Source: Chromera velia (taxonomy: Eukaryota > Sar > Chromeraceae). Taken from it: DNA of 19,453 nt. Below, piece by piece: positions 9,453 to 18,163 of this stretch (positions are counted from its first letter, which is position 1; every line of letters starts with the position of its first letter). The notes below the pieces were generated by a model. It had not been told where the DNA came from and ran no database searches. It saw only the letters and a program-made list of their open reading frames with translations. The stretch lies in assembly GCA_018398765.1 (NCBI GenBank), contig JAHBMJ010002388.1, forward strand, positions 1 through 19,453, written 5' to 3'. Position numbers and translations under genes: made by a program.

Positions 9453-11752
9453 TAGACAGAAAGAGAGAGGAGGGGGAGGGGGGAACAAGAGAAAAGTCTC
9501 ACCGCTATATGCACGTTCCTGGGGGTCCCGTTGCAGGGCATGCCTCCTCGTGCGCCTTCAGGCGTGACGCACAACTGCACAAAAATTGTCTCCGTGCGCA
9601 TGCATGAATGCACTTGGTTGGAAACGGATACGGCAAATCCGTTGATTGACTGTCCGTTCATCGGTCCGTCATTCACTCATTCATCGGGCCGTCAGTCATT
9701 CGGTCTCACAGCGGCTTCAGTGCCGCCTCACTGAGTCAATTAGTGAATGGACTTGGCAGCCACTTTAGCCGTCAATCCGTTAGTCAGTCAGACAGTCAGT
9801 CAGTCAATCAATGAGCTAGTCCGTTGACAACCGGCGAGTATCAACCAGCGCAGATGTCTGCCCATTTTCGTGTTCACATTCCTTCTGCATGCTTGTCTGC
9901 GTTACACTGTTTGTCTGTTTGTCGGTTGTCCGTCTGTCGGTCTTTCTATTTGTCCGTCAACGCCCTCCGGTTGTCTGTCCCTCCGTCTTTCTCTGCCTCT
10001 CTCATTTGCCTTTATGTCTGTCTGTCTGTCTGTATATGTATGATGATGCCTGTTCGTCTGTCCGTCTTTCTAACCGTCTGCCTGTCTGTTTGTCCATATC
10101 TGTCCGTCTACCCCCTCGGCCGTCTGTGCATCCATCCCTGTTTTCTGTATCGCACAGCCGCGAGCACCAGCCCTGCAGGCGTGAACAACCTTCCTGACAG
10201 CCCACTGACGTACCTCTCCATGGCGAGGCACCGCGGGCAAATGAAGAGACACTGGCGCCACTGAAGGTTGAGGGGGATTGGCGAGAAGTATCTGCAGTCC
10301 AAAAGAAGAAGATAGAGACGAAATCAAACAAGGACTATCCGGGATTATCCTGCCGATATCAACGCAAGCAGAGAGGAGCCTGAAGGCGAGCTGATAAAGG
10401 GCCAGCACAGAACATACCTCACTGGATGGGAGGGTCCCCCGCTACCCATCTGCATTTCTTCGACACAACGCACCTGCAGAGAGAGAGAACAAAGGGCCAA
10501 AGACTCATCAAGAATCAGTGGACCGAATGGGTTTGTGTGCAACAAGGAACTTTTGGAGCTGTGACGGGGTGAAAGCGGACTAAATGTGGTTGATAGATGC
10601 GTGTAGAATGAAGGACTGATAGAATGAGAGAGACCAGTGATCTGAAAGGGTTGCTTGCATGTGGTTGCAGGAGCGAACGACAGAAACAGAAACGAAAAAC
10701 CAATGGCGAAAAACACCAGAAAGATCAGAAAGGGCACAAAGAGTGCAGCGAGCGAAATTCCTACGATGGGCATACCAGAGTCCTCTCTCGGTGCTTCTGT
10801 CTGAATCGTTCGTCCCACCCCTTTCCTGCAGAAATCGTTTGAAAAGCACGCGATTGAGTGTGGACAGTCGCAGACACATGCAAAGTCACGGTGATGTCAC
10901 CTCGATCGATATGGTTCAGGAACAGCAGCACACAGTTTAAATCAGAAATGTAATCCCAAAGTCTTTCACTGTGAGACACTGTTCAGCAGCTTGACACTCG
11001 AAACAAGAAGAATCAAGAAATGGTAGTGCAGGCTGCAGCAAATACTGCCGAAGCAGCTCAATGGACGTTGGACCTCCGGGCTGGAGGTAGAAGTCGACAT
11101 ACAGACCTTGATTTTCGGTTGTCTTCTGCTCCTGTGCACCTATTATCTCCAGATCTTGAGCCTTCTTCCATCCATCGACGTCCCGGTTGCCACATACGAC
11201 ATACAGGGCACCGGCCCGGTCGGATCTGCAAGGGAACACAAACGCGCAAAACAACAACAGGGGGTCATGCAACACCGTTGACTTGTTCATAGTCTTCATC
11301 TGTTGCCCGGCTCTGTTGCAAGTTTGTGCCCCCTCTGGATCCCACCTGAAACGTCCAAACGGATCCCCAGACCGTGTTGCTGAGAGTTTCGAACAAATGG
11401 TCTCAAAAGGCGTTAGGTCATTCAAAGTTCCCTCTTTACGCAGCAAGGAGAAATTGCGATCAAATGATCGATGGGTAAAAGCCGTCTACGTACATTTGTC
11501 TCACAGAAAGACCAACCTCGCACAGACGATGTCCCCCTCTTGGGTTTCGCCCTTTTCCGTAAAACGAACCCTCTTTCCAAACCACTTCCCGTCGGGGGGC
11601 TGCAAGCATGTGTGTACAAGGAAAGGATTGACGAAAAATGAGGTTTTAGCAACACACGCACACAGGTGTATACGCACAAACACAGAAAACACAGAAAACG
11701 AGACCAACTGCGACCGACTGACGAGGATCGCATATTGGTCGTTCTTCTCCAT
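6081..11752 (-). CDS. Divergent MYST-family histone acetyltransferase
   Basis: Minus-strand multi-exon gene, about 517 residues. Proposed exons: 11752-11723, 11599-11517, 11431-11346, 11225-11046, 10968-10776, 10473-10423, 10260-10214, 9574-9515, 9048-8944, 8757-8705, 8346-8249, 8038-7966, 7708-7596, 7200-7091, 6557-6417, 6210-6081. From 11225 onward every junction is GT-AG and phase-compatible. The domain order is that of MYST enzymes, which transfer acetyl groups from acetyl-CoA to histone lysines. A chromo-barrel has YVDF then RHERL, the latter formed across a splice. A C2HC finger (CPRC...HEEAC) follows. The catalytic core carries FEVSG, FDVYVF, GFFSREK, NVLSVIFTFYY, the acetyl-CoA motif RKLGLG and GCPEGPL with the catalytic Glu. 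A winged-helix segment (FTVQSLVEACDL) closes it. The usual catalytic Cys is Ser (NVLS). Exon 10968-10776 may hide an in-frame 75-nt intron (donor GTGACA). The junction between exons 2 and 3 is unresolved, so the N-terminus is weak. The family call is strong. Confidence 0.82.
7477..7504. repeat. TG dinucleotide microsatellite in intron
   Basis: A run of alternating TG/GTGCG inside the intron between MYST exons 7708-7596 and 7200-7091. It is intronic because the flanking exons join in phase across it. Confidence 0.85.
9240..9465. repeat. GAAA/GCAA/GACA tetranucleotide array in intron
   Basis: About 225 bp of interspersed GAAA and GCAA units, ending in a clean GACA run (about 9422-9462). It sits between MYST exons 9574-9515 and 9048-8944, so on the transcribed strand it is a CTTT/CTTG/CTGT pyrimidine-rich tract. 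Open frames across it encode only Lys/Gln/Arg or Phe/Leu/Ser repeats and are judged spurious. Confidence 0.9.
9635..9835. repeat. Degenerate TCAT/GTCA tetranucleotide region
   Basis: A region dominated by four-base words such as TCAT, GTCA, TCAG and CGTC with drifting register, including a purer GTCA run around 9781-9810. It lies in the intron between MYST exons 10260-10214 and 9574-9515. Confidence 0.65.
9895..10125. repeat. Degenerate TCTG/TCCG tetranucleotide array in intron
   Basis: About 230 bp of TCTG, TCCG and TTTG words, cleanest at about 10015-10032. It is in the same intron as the TCAT/GTCA region. The plus-strand open frame across it (Cys/Leu/Ser/Val-rich) follows from the repeat and is not taken as coding. 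Confidence 0.8.
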
Positions 11753-12086
11753 CCTGTTGTGCACCTTGTTGATCCTTTACTGGGCAGATCTCGAGGGAGT
11801 TCAAAGAAAGAGAGCACCCAGCTGCACGTTGAATCGATTCAACAGCTAGACTTCGATCTCCTGCTTCGGGATTTGAATGCTCAACGAATCAGAACTCAGA
11901 AGGATTGACGTGCATGTACGGAGCTGCTGATTCTGTTGGTCGGCAAGTTACTTTGTCCAGGTGGCTTGTGAATCGACCCTGGCATTGCACTATCCCCCCC
12001 TGTCCTGAACTTGATCATCCTGAAACACATTGTGTTGCTTCAATGCGTATGTCAGACTGTCACAGTCAGTATACTGCAAGCGTGCA
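11753..12086 (-). promoter_or_regulatory. Upstream region of the MYST gene
   Basis: About 330 bp between the proposed MYST start and the inverted repeat. It holds a GTGCATGTAC box near 11911 and ends beside a perfect TGCATGCA at 12083-12090. These match the coccidian GCATGC promoter motif. If the true first exon lies further upstream, part of this would be untranslated or coding; a frame around 11735-11800 reads open but has no better splice support. Confidence 0.3.
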
Positions 12087-12210
12087 TGCATGTCAGGGGA
12101 CTCGTACAAAATACTTTATGCAACGGCGTTGCATAACCCCCCCCCCCATGCAGAGCCATGCATCATTTTGCGCCGTTGCATAAGGTATTTTGTACGAGCC
12201 CCCTCATGCA
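12087..12210. repeat. Large inverted repeat / potential hairpin
   Basis: The left arm (12087-12128) and right arm (12171-12210) are reverse complements over about 40 bp. The inner core, CTCGTACAAAATAC then TTATGCAACGGCG, pairs with one mismatch; the outer part (TGCATG...AGGGG) pairs with a two-base bulge and a mismatch. The spacer of about 42 bp holds an 11-12-base C run and CATGCAGAGCCATGCAT. No coding frame. Confidence 0.85.
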
Positions 12211-12490
12211 GCGCGATGCTTTGAGGGGCCGCGGCACTGCATATATACATGCGTATGCATGATGTCCATTGTAATGTCCCTATGGGACATGCCGTGGCCC
12301 CCAGGGGTGAGATAGGGTGAGAGCACTGAGAGGTGCGTCCATGATCGTAGTACATGCATGTAACAGGTTCCCCTTCACATATTAATATATGGTGCATGAC
12401 AAAACCCTCAATCACGGTTGTTGGCTGCGCAAAGGCGTAACCGCAGTATCTGTAAATGCTGTAAAGGGCCGGAGACGGCTGAACAGGCTT
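12211..12490. other. Intergenic stretch with a short palindrome
   Basis: Contains a perfect 7-bp-arm palindrome around TAT at 12274-12290 (ATGTCCC TAT GGGACAT) and several ATGCAT words. An open minus-strand frame crosses this interval and the inverted repeat but has no family features or splice support. Nothing else recognised. Confidence 0.4.
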
Positions 12491-13019
12491 CAAAACGATT
12501 GAGAAGAATAAATAAGAAGAGCTCTGCTATTAGATACGTTTGCTAATAAGAAAATTAATGATGTACAAGGACTTCGCTAACACATGGTATGAACGTGAAT
12601 AAACGTGAAAGAGAAAATGACATTGTAACCGCAGCAATACATTACTGATAAATCTTTAACAACTTATTTTTACTTTAAAAAAAAAAAAATCACAGTGCTC
12701 CTCACTTAAATCTACTTACATTTTTATTTTTTATTCACGGAGTCAATATTAATATAGGTCTTTTACATACAGACACATATGCTGTAATGTTTTTTTCATT
12801 TACTTTCATTTATATTTTGGCCATTCTAGTAGTAGCATAATAGCATATGTAGTAGCCAAACATTATATACGCCTTCTATTATCAACTTGCTCTTTTAAAT
12901 CATCTAGCTGTGACTAAAACTGTGAGCTAGTCTATAAAATGTTTGAACACAACGTTATACAAGTCCCAAACTACACGCTTGCTACACTTACTGTATTAGT
13001 TGCTGTAGTTGATTGTGCT
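12491..13019. other. AT-rich intergenic island
   Basis: Strongly AT-rich with an A run near 12677-12690 and TATT/TTTAT words. No exon, RNA gene or terminal repeat was seen. It leads into the left end of the CACTCA/CACTTA-rich satellite at about 13020. Confidence 0.5.
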
Positions 13020-13219
13020 CGCTTACTCACTTACCAACATACTTAGTCACTGACCCACTGAGTCATTCTTGCTTTCCTCACTAATTCACTCACTCACTGT
13101 CTCACTTGCTCACTCACTTACTCCCTCATTTTTCCTGTCTCTCTTTGATCACTCACCCACATGCCTAAAGTTAACGGCTTCTATTAACACTCTCACATCC
13201 ACATGCCCGAACGGCTTTT
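13020..13219. repeat. Left remnant of the GGCTTCTGTTCAC satellite
   Basis: CTCACTCACTTA-type words are followed by two satellite-like units: 'CCACATGCCTAAAGTTAACGG' (first 20 bases comparable) then CTTCTATTAACACTC, and CCACATGCCCGAACGGCTTTT. These match the same-strand units of the array at 14891-15975 (CCACACGCCCAAACGGCTTC). The array is therefore interrupted, not separate. Confidence 0.7.
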
Positions 13220-14886
13220 AGGCTTGTGCCTTCATAAATGGACTTTTGCCCTCAAGTCGGACCTAAATATATATAATACTAGATACAATTCTTTCATAGA
13301 AGAAAAAACACTTAATTCGAGTTATTTTGGGAGTAAAATTTGATCTGGTTGTAGGTAACACAGCTTGGTATGCATGGTAAATTCATATATTGATCGAAAT
13401 TAAGTTCTGATTAAAACTTTTGAACCAATGATAACCAGGTCTTAAATATTTCTTCCCCAATGATAATATTATATAGATGTTTTGTTGTTAAAAATCGTAT
13501 TTAAAAAATTTTTACTAAAGTTTTTAGCCACAGTCGGGAGCATCCGCCAAAGAGTCTGCTTCCTCTTTTCTTGACGTACAAGCCACTTCCAGCATCAAAA
13601 ATGGGCTTGTTTGAATACCCATGAGTTGAGTTTTTCTTGGCTTCTTTGGATCTGTGCTATCTTTTCAGTTAGTTGCGTTTGGGGGGCCCGTTCTTCTGTT
13701 CAGCAGTCATGCAGACTGAACCAGCCTGAGGTAGCCCAGCTGGCTGTCCCATGTTGTCCCCCAAACTTCCTGCATGGAGGATCCTACATACCGAATTCCC
13801 TCTATGTTGACAGTTGCAAGGCCTCTCAAACCAGATAGGACGATGCTCTTTGGATGACAGAATCAACTGTGGGAGAGCAACACAGTCAGTTGCACAACAG
13901 GTTTGAATTCAATCTGGTCTGGAGGTGAATGTGTGTATCAGGACCTTCCTATCAGCCGCAAGGCTAGACTTCCAGCTGATGGATTCGTGTCAGCCGGGTC
14001 CGTGCAAGTGAGTATCATCTACCTGTCCATATCTGTTTGACGGAACGTCAGTGGCAGGAGTGCTGGATTGATCGAAACCCTCACGAAGGCTGTTGGAAAA
14101 GGAGTAGGGGCATGATGCAGATTGGATCTTAGAAGTCAGGCTACAGATGCGGAATCAGTAAGAGCTTTTGGAACTAAGCTTTCTAGTCTCAAACGGGCAG
14201 GGCAGGATGGATCTGAATAGTCAAAAGGCTTCAGGGTGTGTGAGGTTAGCGGATCTGCTCATGAGTGCTTATGTATACAGGCATATGGACGGTCGGTCTC
14301 ACTTTGAGGACCTCAAGTCTGGAGGCCAGATTTATGACTGTAGCTAGAAGAGTTAGAAACTGGAGAATGCCCTAGCTTTGCCATAAGGAGCAATGTTCTG
14401 AAGTGTTGGAGAGGCAACCAGTCTGACGCTGGATGCAGTTTTCCTTTTACAGGCTTTTTTAGACTGCTAAGCAACCTGATGGGCTATCTATGTTGTTTCT
14501 TCTCTTATCTAACTAGCAGCAAGCATTCTAAGCTGAAAAAGATGTTTGTTATTGTAGAGACACCTAAGAAACTTAAAGTTACATGAAATAAGTGTTTGCT
14601 AATTATGCGTAGCATAATAGTTTGGTTATAATAAATTTAAAAAACTTAATTACTATATTATTAATTAAGTTGTATTAACCTATCAATGACACTTCATAAA
14701 TAAAAAAAAATCGGATTTAAAATATCATCCATGAAACCTGGAGCACGAACTTTATTTTTTTTTTTTTGTTTGGCTGATTAATTGGAGAGAGGGGATAATG
14801 CATGCAGTATAAATATAGCGTAAAACGTGATATAACATTTCAGGTCCAACTTGAGGGCAAAAGTCCATTTAAGAAGGCACAAGCCT
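13220..14886. mobile_element. DNA-transposon-like element with 45-bp inverted termini
   Basis: The ends are inverted repeats of 45 bp: 13220-13264 begins AGGCTTGTGCCTTCATAAAT, and the reverse complement of 14842-14886 begins AGGCTTGTGCCTTCTTAAAT. They match at 43 of 45 positions. TTTT flanks both ends (13216-13219 and 14887-14890), a probable 4-bp target-site duplication. Removing the element and one TTTT restores CGGCTTTTGTTCACACACTC, a normal unit of the surrounding satellite, which strongly supports insertion. The interior is AT-rich near both ends and closer to balanced at about 13530-14520. The longest frame (13611-13838) resembles no transposase, so the element looks non-autonomous or decayed. 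The superfamily is unassigned. Confidence 0.85.
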
Positions 14887-14890
14887 TTTT

Positions 14891-15975
14891 GTTCACACAC
14901 TCGCTCTCTCTGTCTCTCTTTGTTTATTTCTATTTACCTACAGGCCCTAGCGGCTTGAAGTTCTGTTTACACACTGAGTCTCATTCCCTCTTAGTGACAG
15001 GCTGTCTCTATTCATTCAGGTACCCACACGCCCATGCAAATATCTTCTGCTGACATGCTTGTACGAGTCCTTGTCCCTCTTCATTCACCCACACGCCCAA
15101 CCGGCTCTTGTTCACCTAGCCTGTTCACACCGGTTCACACACTCGTTTTCCTTGTCTGTGTTCATGTACCCACACTGTCGTAACACCCCAAACGGCTTCT
15201 GTTTACACACTTGCTCTCCATGTCTCTCTTCATTATTCTTCATTGATTCACTGCATGAGGCCCACGCGGCTTCCGTTCACACACTCGCTCTCCTTGTATC
15301 TCCTTGTCTCTCTTCATTCACCCACCCACCCAAATGGCTTCTGTTCATACACTCACTCTCCCTGTCTCTCTTAATTCATCAGTAGGCCCAAGCGGCTTCT
15401 GTTCACAGACTTGATATCTCTTCATTCATCTACAGGCCTAGCCATAGACCCGAGCGGTTTTTGTTCAATGACATACAATTGATCCCTCTTCATTCATCCA
15501 CGGGCCCAAACGGCTCCTGTTCCTAGCTTCTGTTCACACACTCGTTCTCCTTGTCTCTCTTTCTTCGCCCGCACGACCAACCAGCTTCTGTTCACACACT
15601 CGCTCTCCTTGTATCTCCTTGTCTCCCTTCATTCACCCACACGCCCAAACGGCTTCTGTTCACACACTCGTTCTCCCTGTCTCTCTTCACTCATCCATAG
15701 GCCTAAGCGGCTTCTGTATGTTTCTATTCACACACTTGATCTCTCTTCATTCATCCACAGGCCTAACCAGCGGCCCAAGCGACTTTTCTTCAATGACACA
15801 CAATTAATCTCTCTTCATTCATCCACACGCGCAAGCGGCTTCTGTTCACACACTCGTTCTCCTTGTCTTGCCCGCCCAAACGGCTTCTGTTCACAAACTC
15901 ATACATACTCATAAATACGCTCGCTCTCTCCGTTTCTCTTCATTCATCCACCTGCAGGCCTAAGCGGATTCTGTT
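14891..15975. repeat. Satellite array with higher-order structure
   Basis: About 15 diverged copies of a unit of roughly 55-75 bp, of the form TTCATTCATCCACAGGCC, then AAGCGGCTTCTGTTCACACA, then CTCGCTCTCCTTGTCTCTC. Longer blocks recur about 315-330 bp apart. For example, a variant unit with TTCAATGACA and ACAATT occurs at about 15431 and 15759, and 'CTCTCCTTGTATCTCC' occurs near 15288 and 15603. This suggests higher-order duplication of four to five units. Open frames across it (Ser/Leu/His/Pro-rich) are by-products of the repeat. Confidence 0.85.
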
Positions 15976-16280
15976 ACTATTCGAGTATTTTTTAGATTCG
16001 AACTTGACTTTTTAATCCAAACTTTTTAAATGTTTTCGAATCAACATTTCATGTTTTAAATTTATGTTTAGATATCTTTGAAATTTTATCAAACAGATTT
16101 TTAATTTTTCAGGTTTGTTTAAAATAAAATTTTATCCTTTAAATTTATATTTATAGATATGTTTAAAATTTTATCAAACAGATTTTTAACTTTTCAAGTC
16201 TGTTTGAAACAAAATTTTATGTGTTTCAAATTTATGTTTAAATATATGTTTAATATTTTATCAAACATATATCAAACACA
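15976..16280. repeat. AT-rich tandem repeat, unit about 85-90 bp
   Basis: Three diverged copies of an AT-rich unit start near 16055, 16139 and 16226. Each contains AAATTTATGTTTA-like text, then ATTTTATCAAACAGATTTTT, then CAGGTTTGTTTAAAAT. The satellite stops abruptly at about 15975 where this block begins, so the junction may be an insertion boundary. Confidence 0.75.
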
Positions 16281-17040
16281 TTTTTACGTTTTAGTACGTA
16301 ACTGAAATAGAGTGAAACATAAATCTTATCCTATGATATCCTATCCACGTAAAATTATAATATTATAATATACTAGGCCTATCACAGAGAAAAAAAAATA
16401 ATTAAAGCCAATTCTCGCTTAATTTTTTTTTTTTTATGCAGTGGACATAGCAAACAACTGTTGTTTAGGTGTTGCATAGGTGTTGTTTGAGTGTTGCATA
16501 ACTATTATCAACTGTTGCTTTGGTGTTGCGCAAAAAATATAAAAATAAAAAAATAATTTAGGCAACTTTTCAGTTTTTTTTTTTTTACTGTGATGCGCTT
16601 AGATAATATACAGCAATATGAGTAATAAAATAATTTTATACAATTTTAATAGCAATTTTATAACAAGATGTTAAACGTAGTATAGTAAGCCTATGTATAG
16701 TAATAAAATTTTAATTTTTATATCAATTTATTTTTGAATTTGTCTTGAGCGATAAATGCATTTACATGTGCGTCAATCAAAACCGATCAAAACATTTTTG
16801 TTACATTTGCAACTCTAGCTAGAGCTCTTTAATTCTAATGGCTATTGGTAGCACACATGCACACTGTGGTACCCCTGTAACATGTACGTGGTCTAGGCAG
16901 TAAAAGGTCTAGCAGTCGGAAAGACCATCGCTGTTTGTGTTTCCAGCATCTGGCTTGCTATCAGTCTGATCTCATGCTCTTATGCAACAGACAACAGAAA
17001 CGCGACTAATGATTTATGTGGCTAAAATGCATGTAACGAT
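16281..17040. other. AT-rich non-coding stretch
   Basis: AT-rich with long A and T homopolymers (about 16391-16398, 16423-16435 and 16575-16586) and a short cluster of TGTTG-containing words (GTGTTGCATAGGTGTTGTTT, about 16470-16530). From about 16760 the composition becomes more balanced. No gene, RNA or inverted terminus was recognised. Confidence 0.5.
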
Positions 17041-17170
17041 GCGCATACTCCCTTTCAACTTCGGTCCCGCGATGCATGCATATGCACTGACTCTCTCATC
17101 ATCGCGGCGGCAACACCGATTGCGGCGGCCAGTCGAAGCGCTCGCGACCCACACTCACGTCACACAGTCA
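17041..17170. promoter_or_regulatory. GC-rich island with TGCATGCA box
   Basis: A short GC-rich segment in otherwise AT-rich or low-complexity DNA contains a perfect TGCATGCA at 17073-17080 and CGGCGG-rich text at about 17105-17130. By analogy with the TGCATGCA clusters upstream of the two genes it could be a promoter, but no adjacent gene was identified on either strand. Low confidence. Confidence 0.2.
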
Positions 17171-17261
17171 TTGGCAACCCCTGCTATACAGTGCTTCCCG
17201 TAAAATTGAAGACGTTGATTGGCCTGTAATAATACAAAAAGAAACGCACTTTGATCGAAAT

Positions 17262-17910
17262 ATGTTGTGTGTGTATGTGTTTTTTTTTTCAGTTTTTGTT
17301 TGTTCTATTCTCCCTTCCTTCCCCATTTCCTCCCATCTCCGAAACCCCCTCCCTCCTCTTTTCTCTTACTCTCCACCTTTCTTCCTCACTCAATTTTGTG
17401 GTTCTTCCTCCTCTGAGACCTTGAGAAACTCTCTGCACATTCCTCTCTTGGAAACCCTCCATCCCTACTTTCTTTCTTTCCCTCTTTCCTTACATTCTCT
17501 TCCCTTTTATTTTTAAGAGTTTCCCTCCTTTCTCCTTTCGTTTCGTTCTTTCTTTCCTTTCCTTTCCTTTCCTTTCCTTCGATTCCCTTTCTATCTTTCT
17601 GCCTTCCTCCTACCCTCCCTTTCTATCTTTCTTTCCTTCTTTCTTTCTTTCTTTCTTTCTTTTTTTCTTTGTTCTTTCCTTCCATCTTTCCTTCCTCCTT
17701 TCCTTCCTGCCTTCGTCTTTCTTTCCTTCTTTCTTTCTTTTTTCCTTTCTTTCTTTCTTCCTTTCTTCCTTCATTTCTTCCTTTCCCCTCTCCCTCTCCC
17801 TCTCCCTCTCCCTCTCCCTCTCCCTCTTTCTTTCTTTCTAAGATTTTTTTTCTTTGTTTCTTTCTTTTTGTCTGTCTGTCTGTCTGTCTTTCTTTCTTTC
17901 TTTCTTTCGT
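17262..17910 (+). repeat. 650-bp polypyrimidine tract with CTTT, CCCTCT and TCTG runs
   Basis: The plus strand is almost entirely C and T. It grades from CTCC-rich text into TTCC/CTTT tetranucleotides (17540-17770), a pure CCCTCT hexanucleotide run (about 17785-17826), more CTTT, and TCTG repeats (about 17871-17889). Open frames on either strand are low-complexity and not credible. Confidence 0.9.
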
Positions 17911-17944
17911 GCGTATCATGCGTACATGCATACGGAAACCACGG

Positions 17945-18115
17945 GGCTCGGTATACGTCAATAATACATGATATTACTTGCCGTAAACCGTGGCGTGCGT
18001 CAATGTGATGTTACTTACCGTAAGCTGGCATGCGTTAATATGATGTTACTTGCCGTATAGACCGGCGTGCATCAATGATGTTACTTGCCGTATCGACCTA
18101 TGCATGCGTCAGTGA
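17945..18115. repeat. Four-copy tandem repeat, period 35-37 bp
   Basis: Copies are anchored by TTACTTGCCGTA-like words at 17974, 18011, 18046 and 18081 (spacings 37, 35, 35). Between anchors the unit reads approximately GGCGTGCGTCAAT then ATGATG. Copies differ by scattered substitutions and small length changes. Confidence 0.85.
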
Positions 18116-18124
18116 TCAATGTTA

Positions 18125-18129
<5 letters not shown>

Positions 18130-18159
<30 letters not shown>
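18130..18159. repeat. TA dinucleotide microsatellite
   Basis: A run of about 30 bp of alternating TA immediately downstream of the 35-37-bp tandem repeat. Confidence 0.9.

Positions 18160-18163
<4 letters not shown>

Noticed and set aside
9107-9607. Plus-strand 166-residue Lys/Gln/Arg-rich frame
   Set aside because: It is generated by the GAAA/GCAA/GACA array and overlaps a phase-supported exon on the other strand.
9824-10264. Plus-strand Cys/Leu/Ser/Val-rich frame
   Set aside because: It is a translation of degenerate TCTG/TCCG repeats in a MYST intron.
10690-10768. Strongly hydrophobic minus-strand frame resembling a membrane helix
   Set aside because: It lies in the frame that needs an upstream junction out of phase with its neighbours. 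The alternative exon 10968-10776 ends at a good GTATGC donor and joins in phase to 10473-10423, leaving this segment in an intron.
13611-13838. 75-residue frame inside the TIR element as a transposase fragment
   Set aside because: No transposase motif or catalytic DDE/D pattern is visible and the frame is short and isolated.
14891-15975. Possible CRISPR array because of regularly spaced repeats
   Set aside because: Units are contiguous and diverged, with no unique spacers, no cas genes, and a eukaryotic context.
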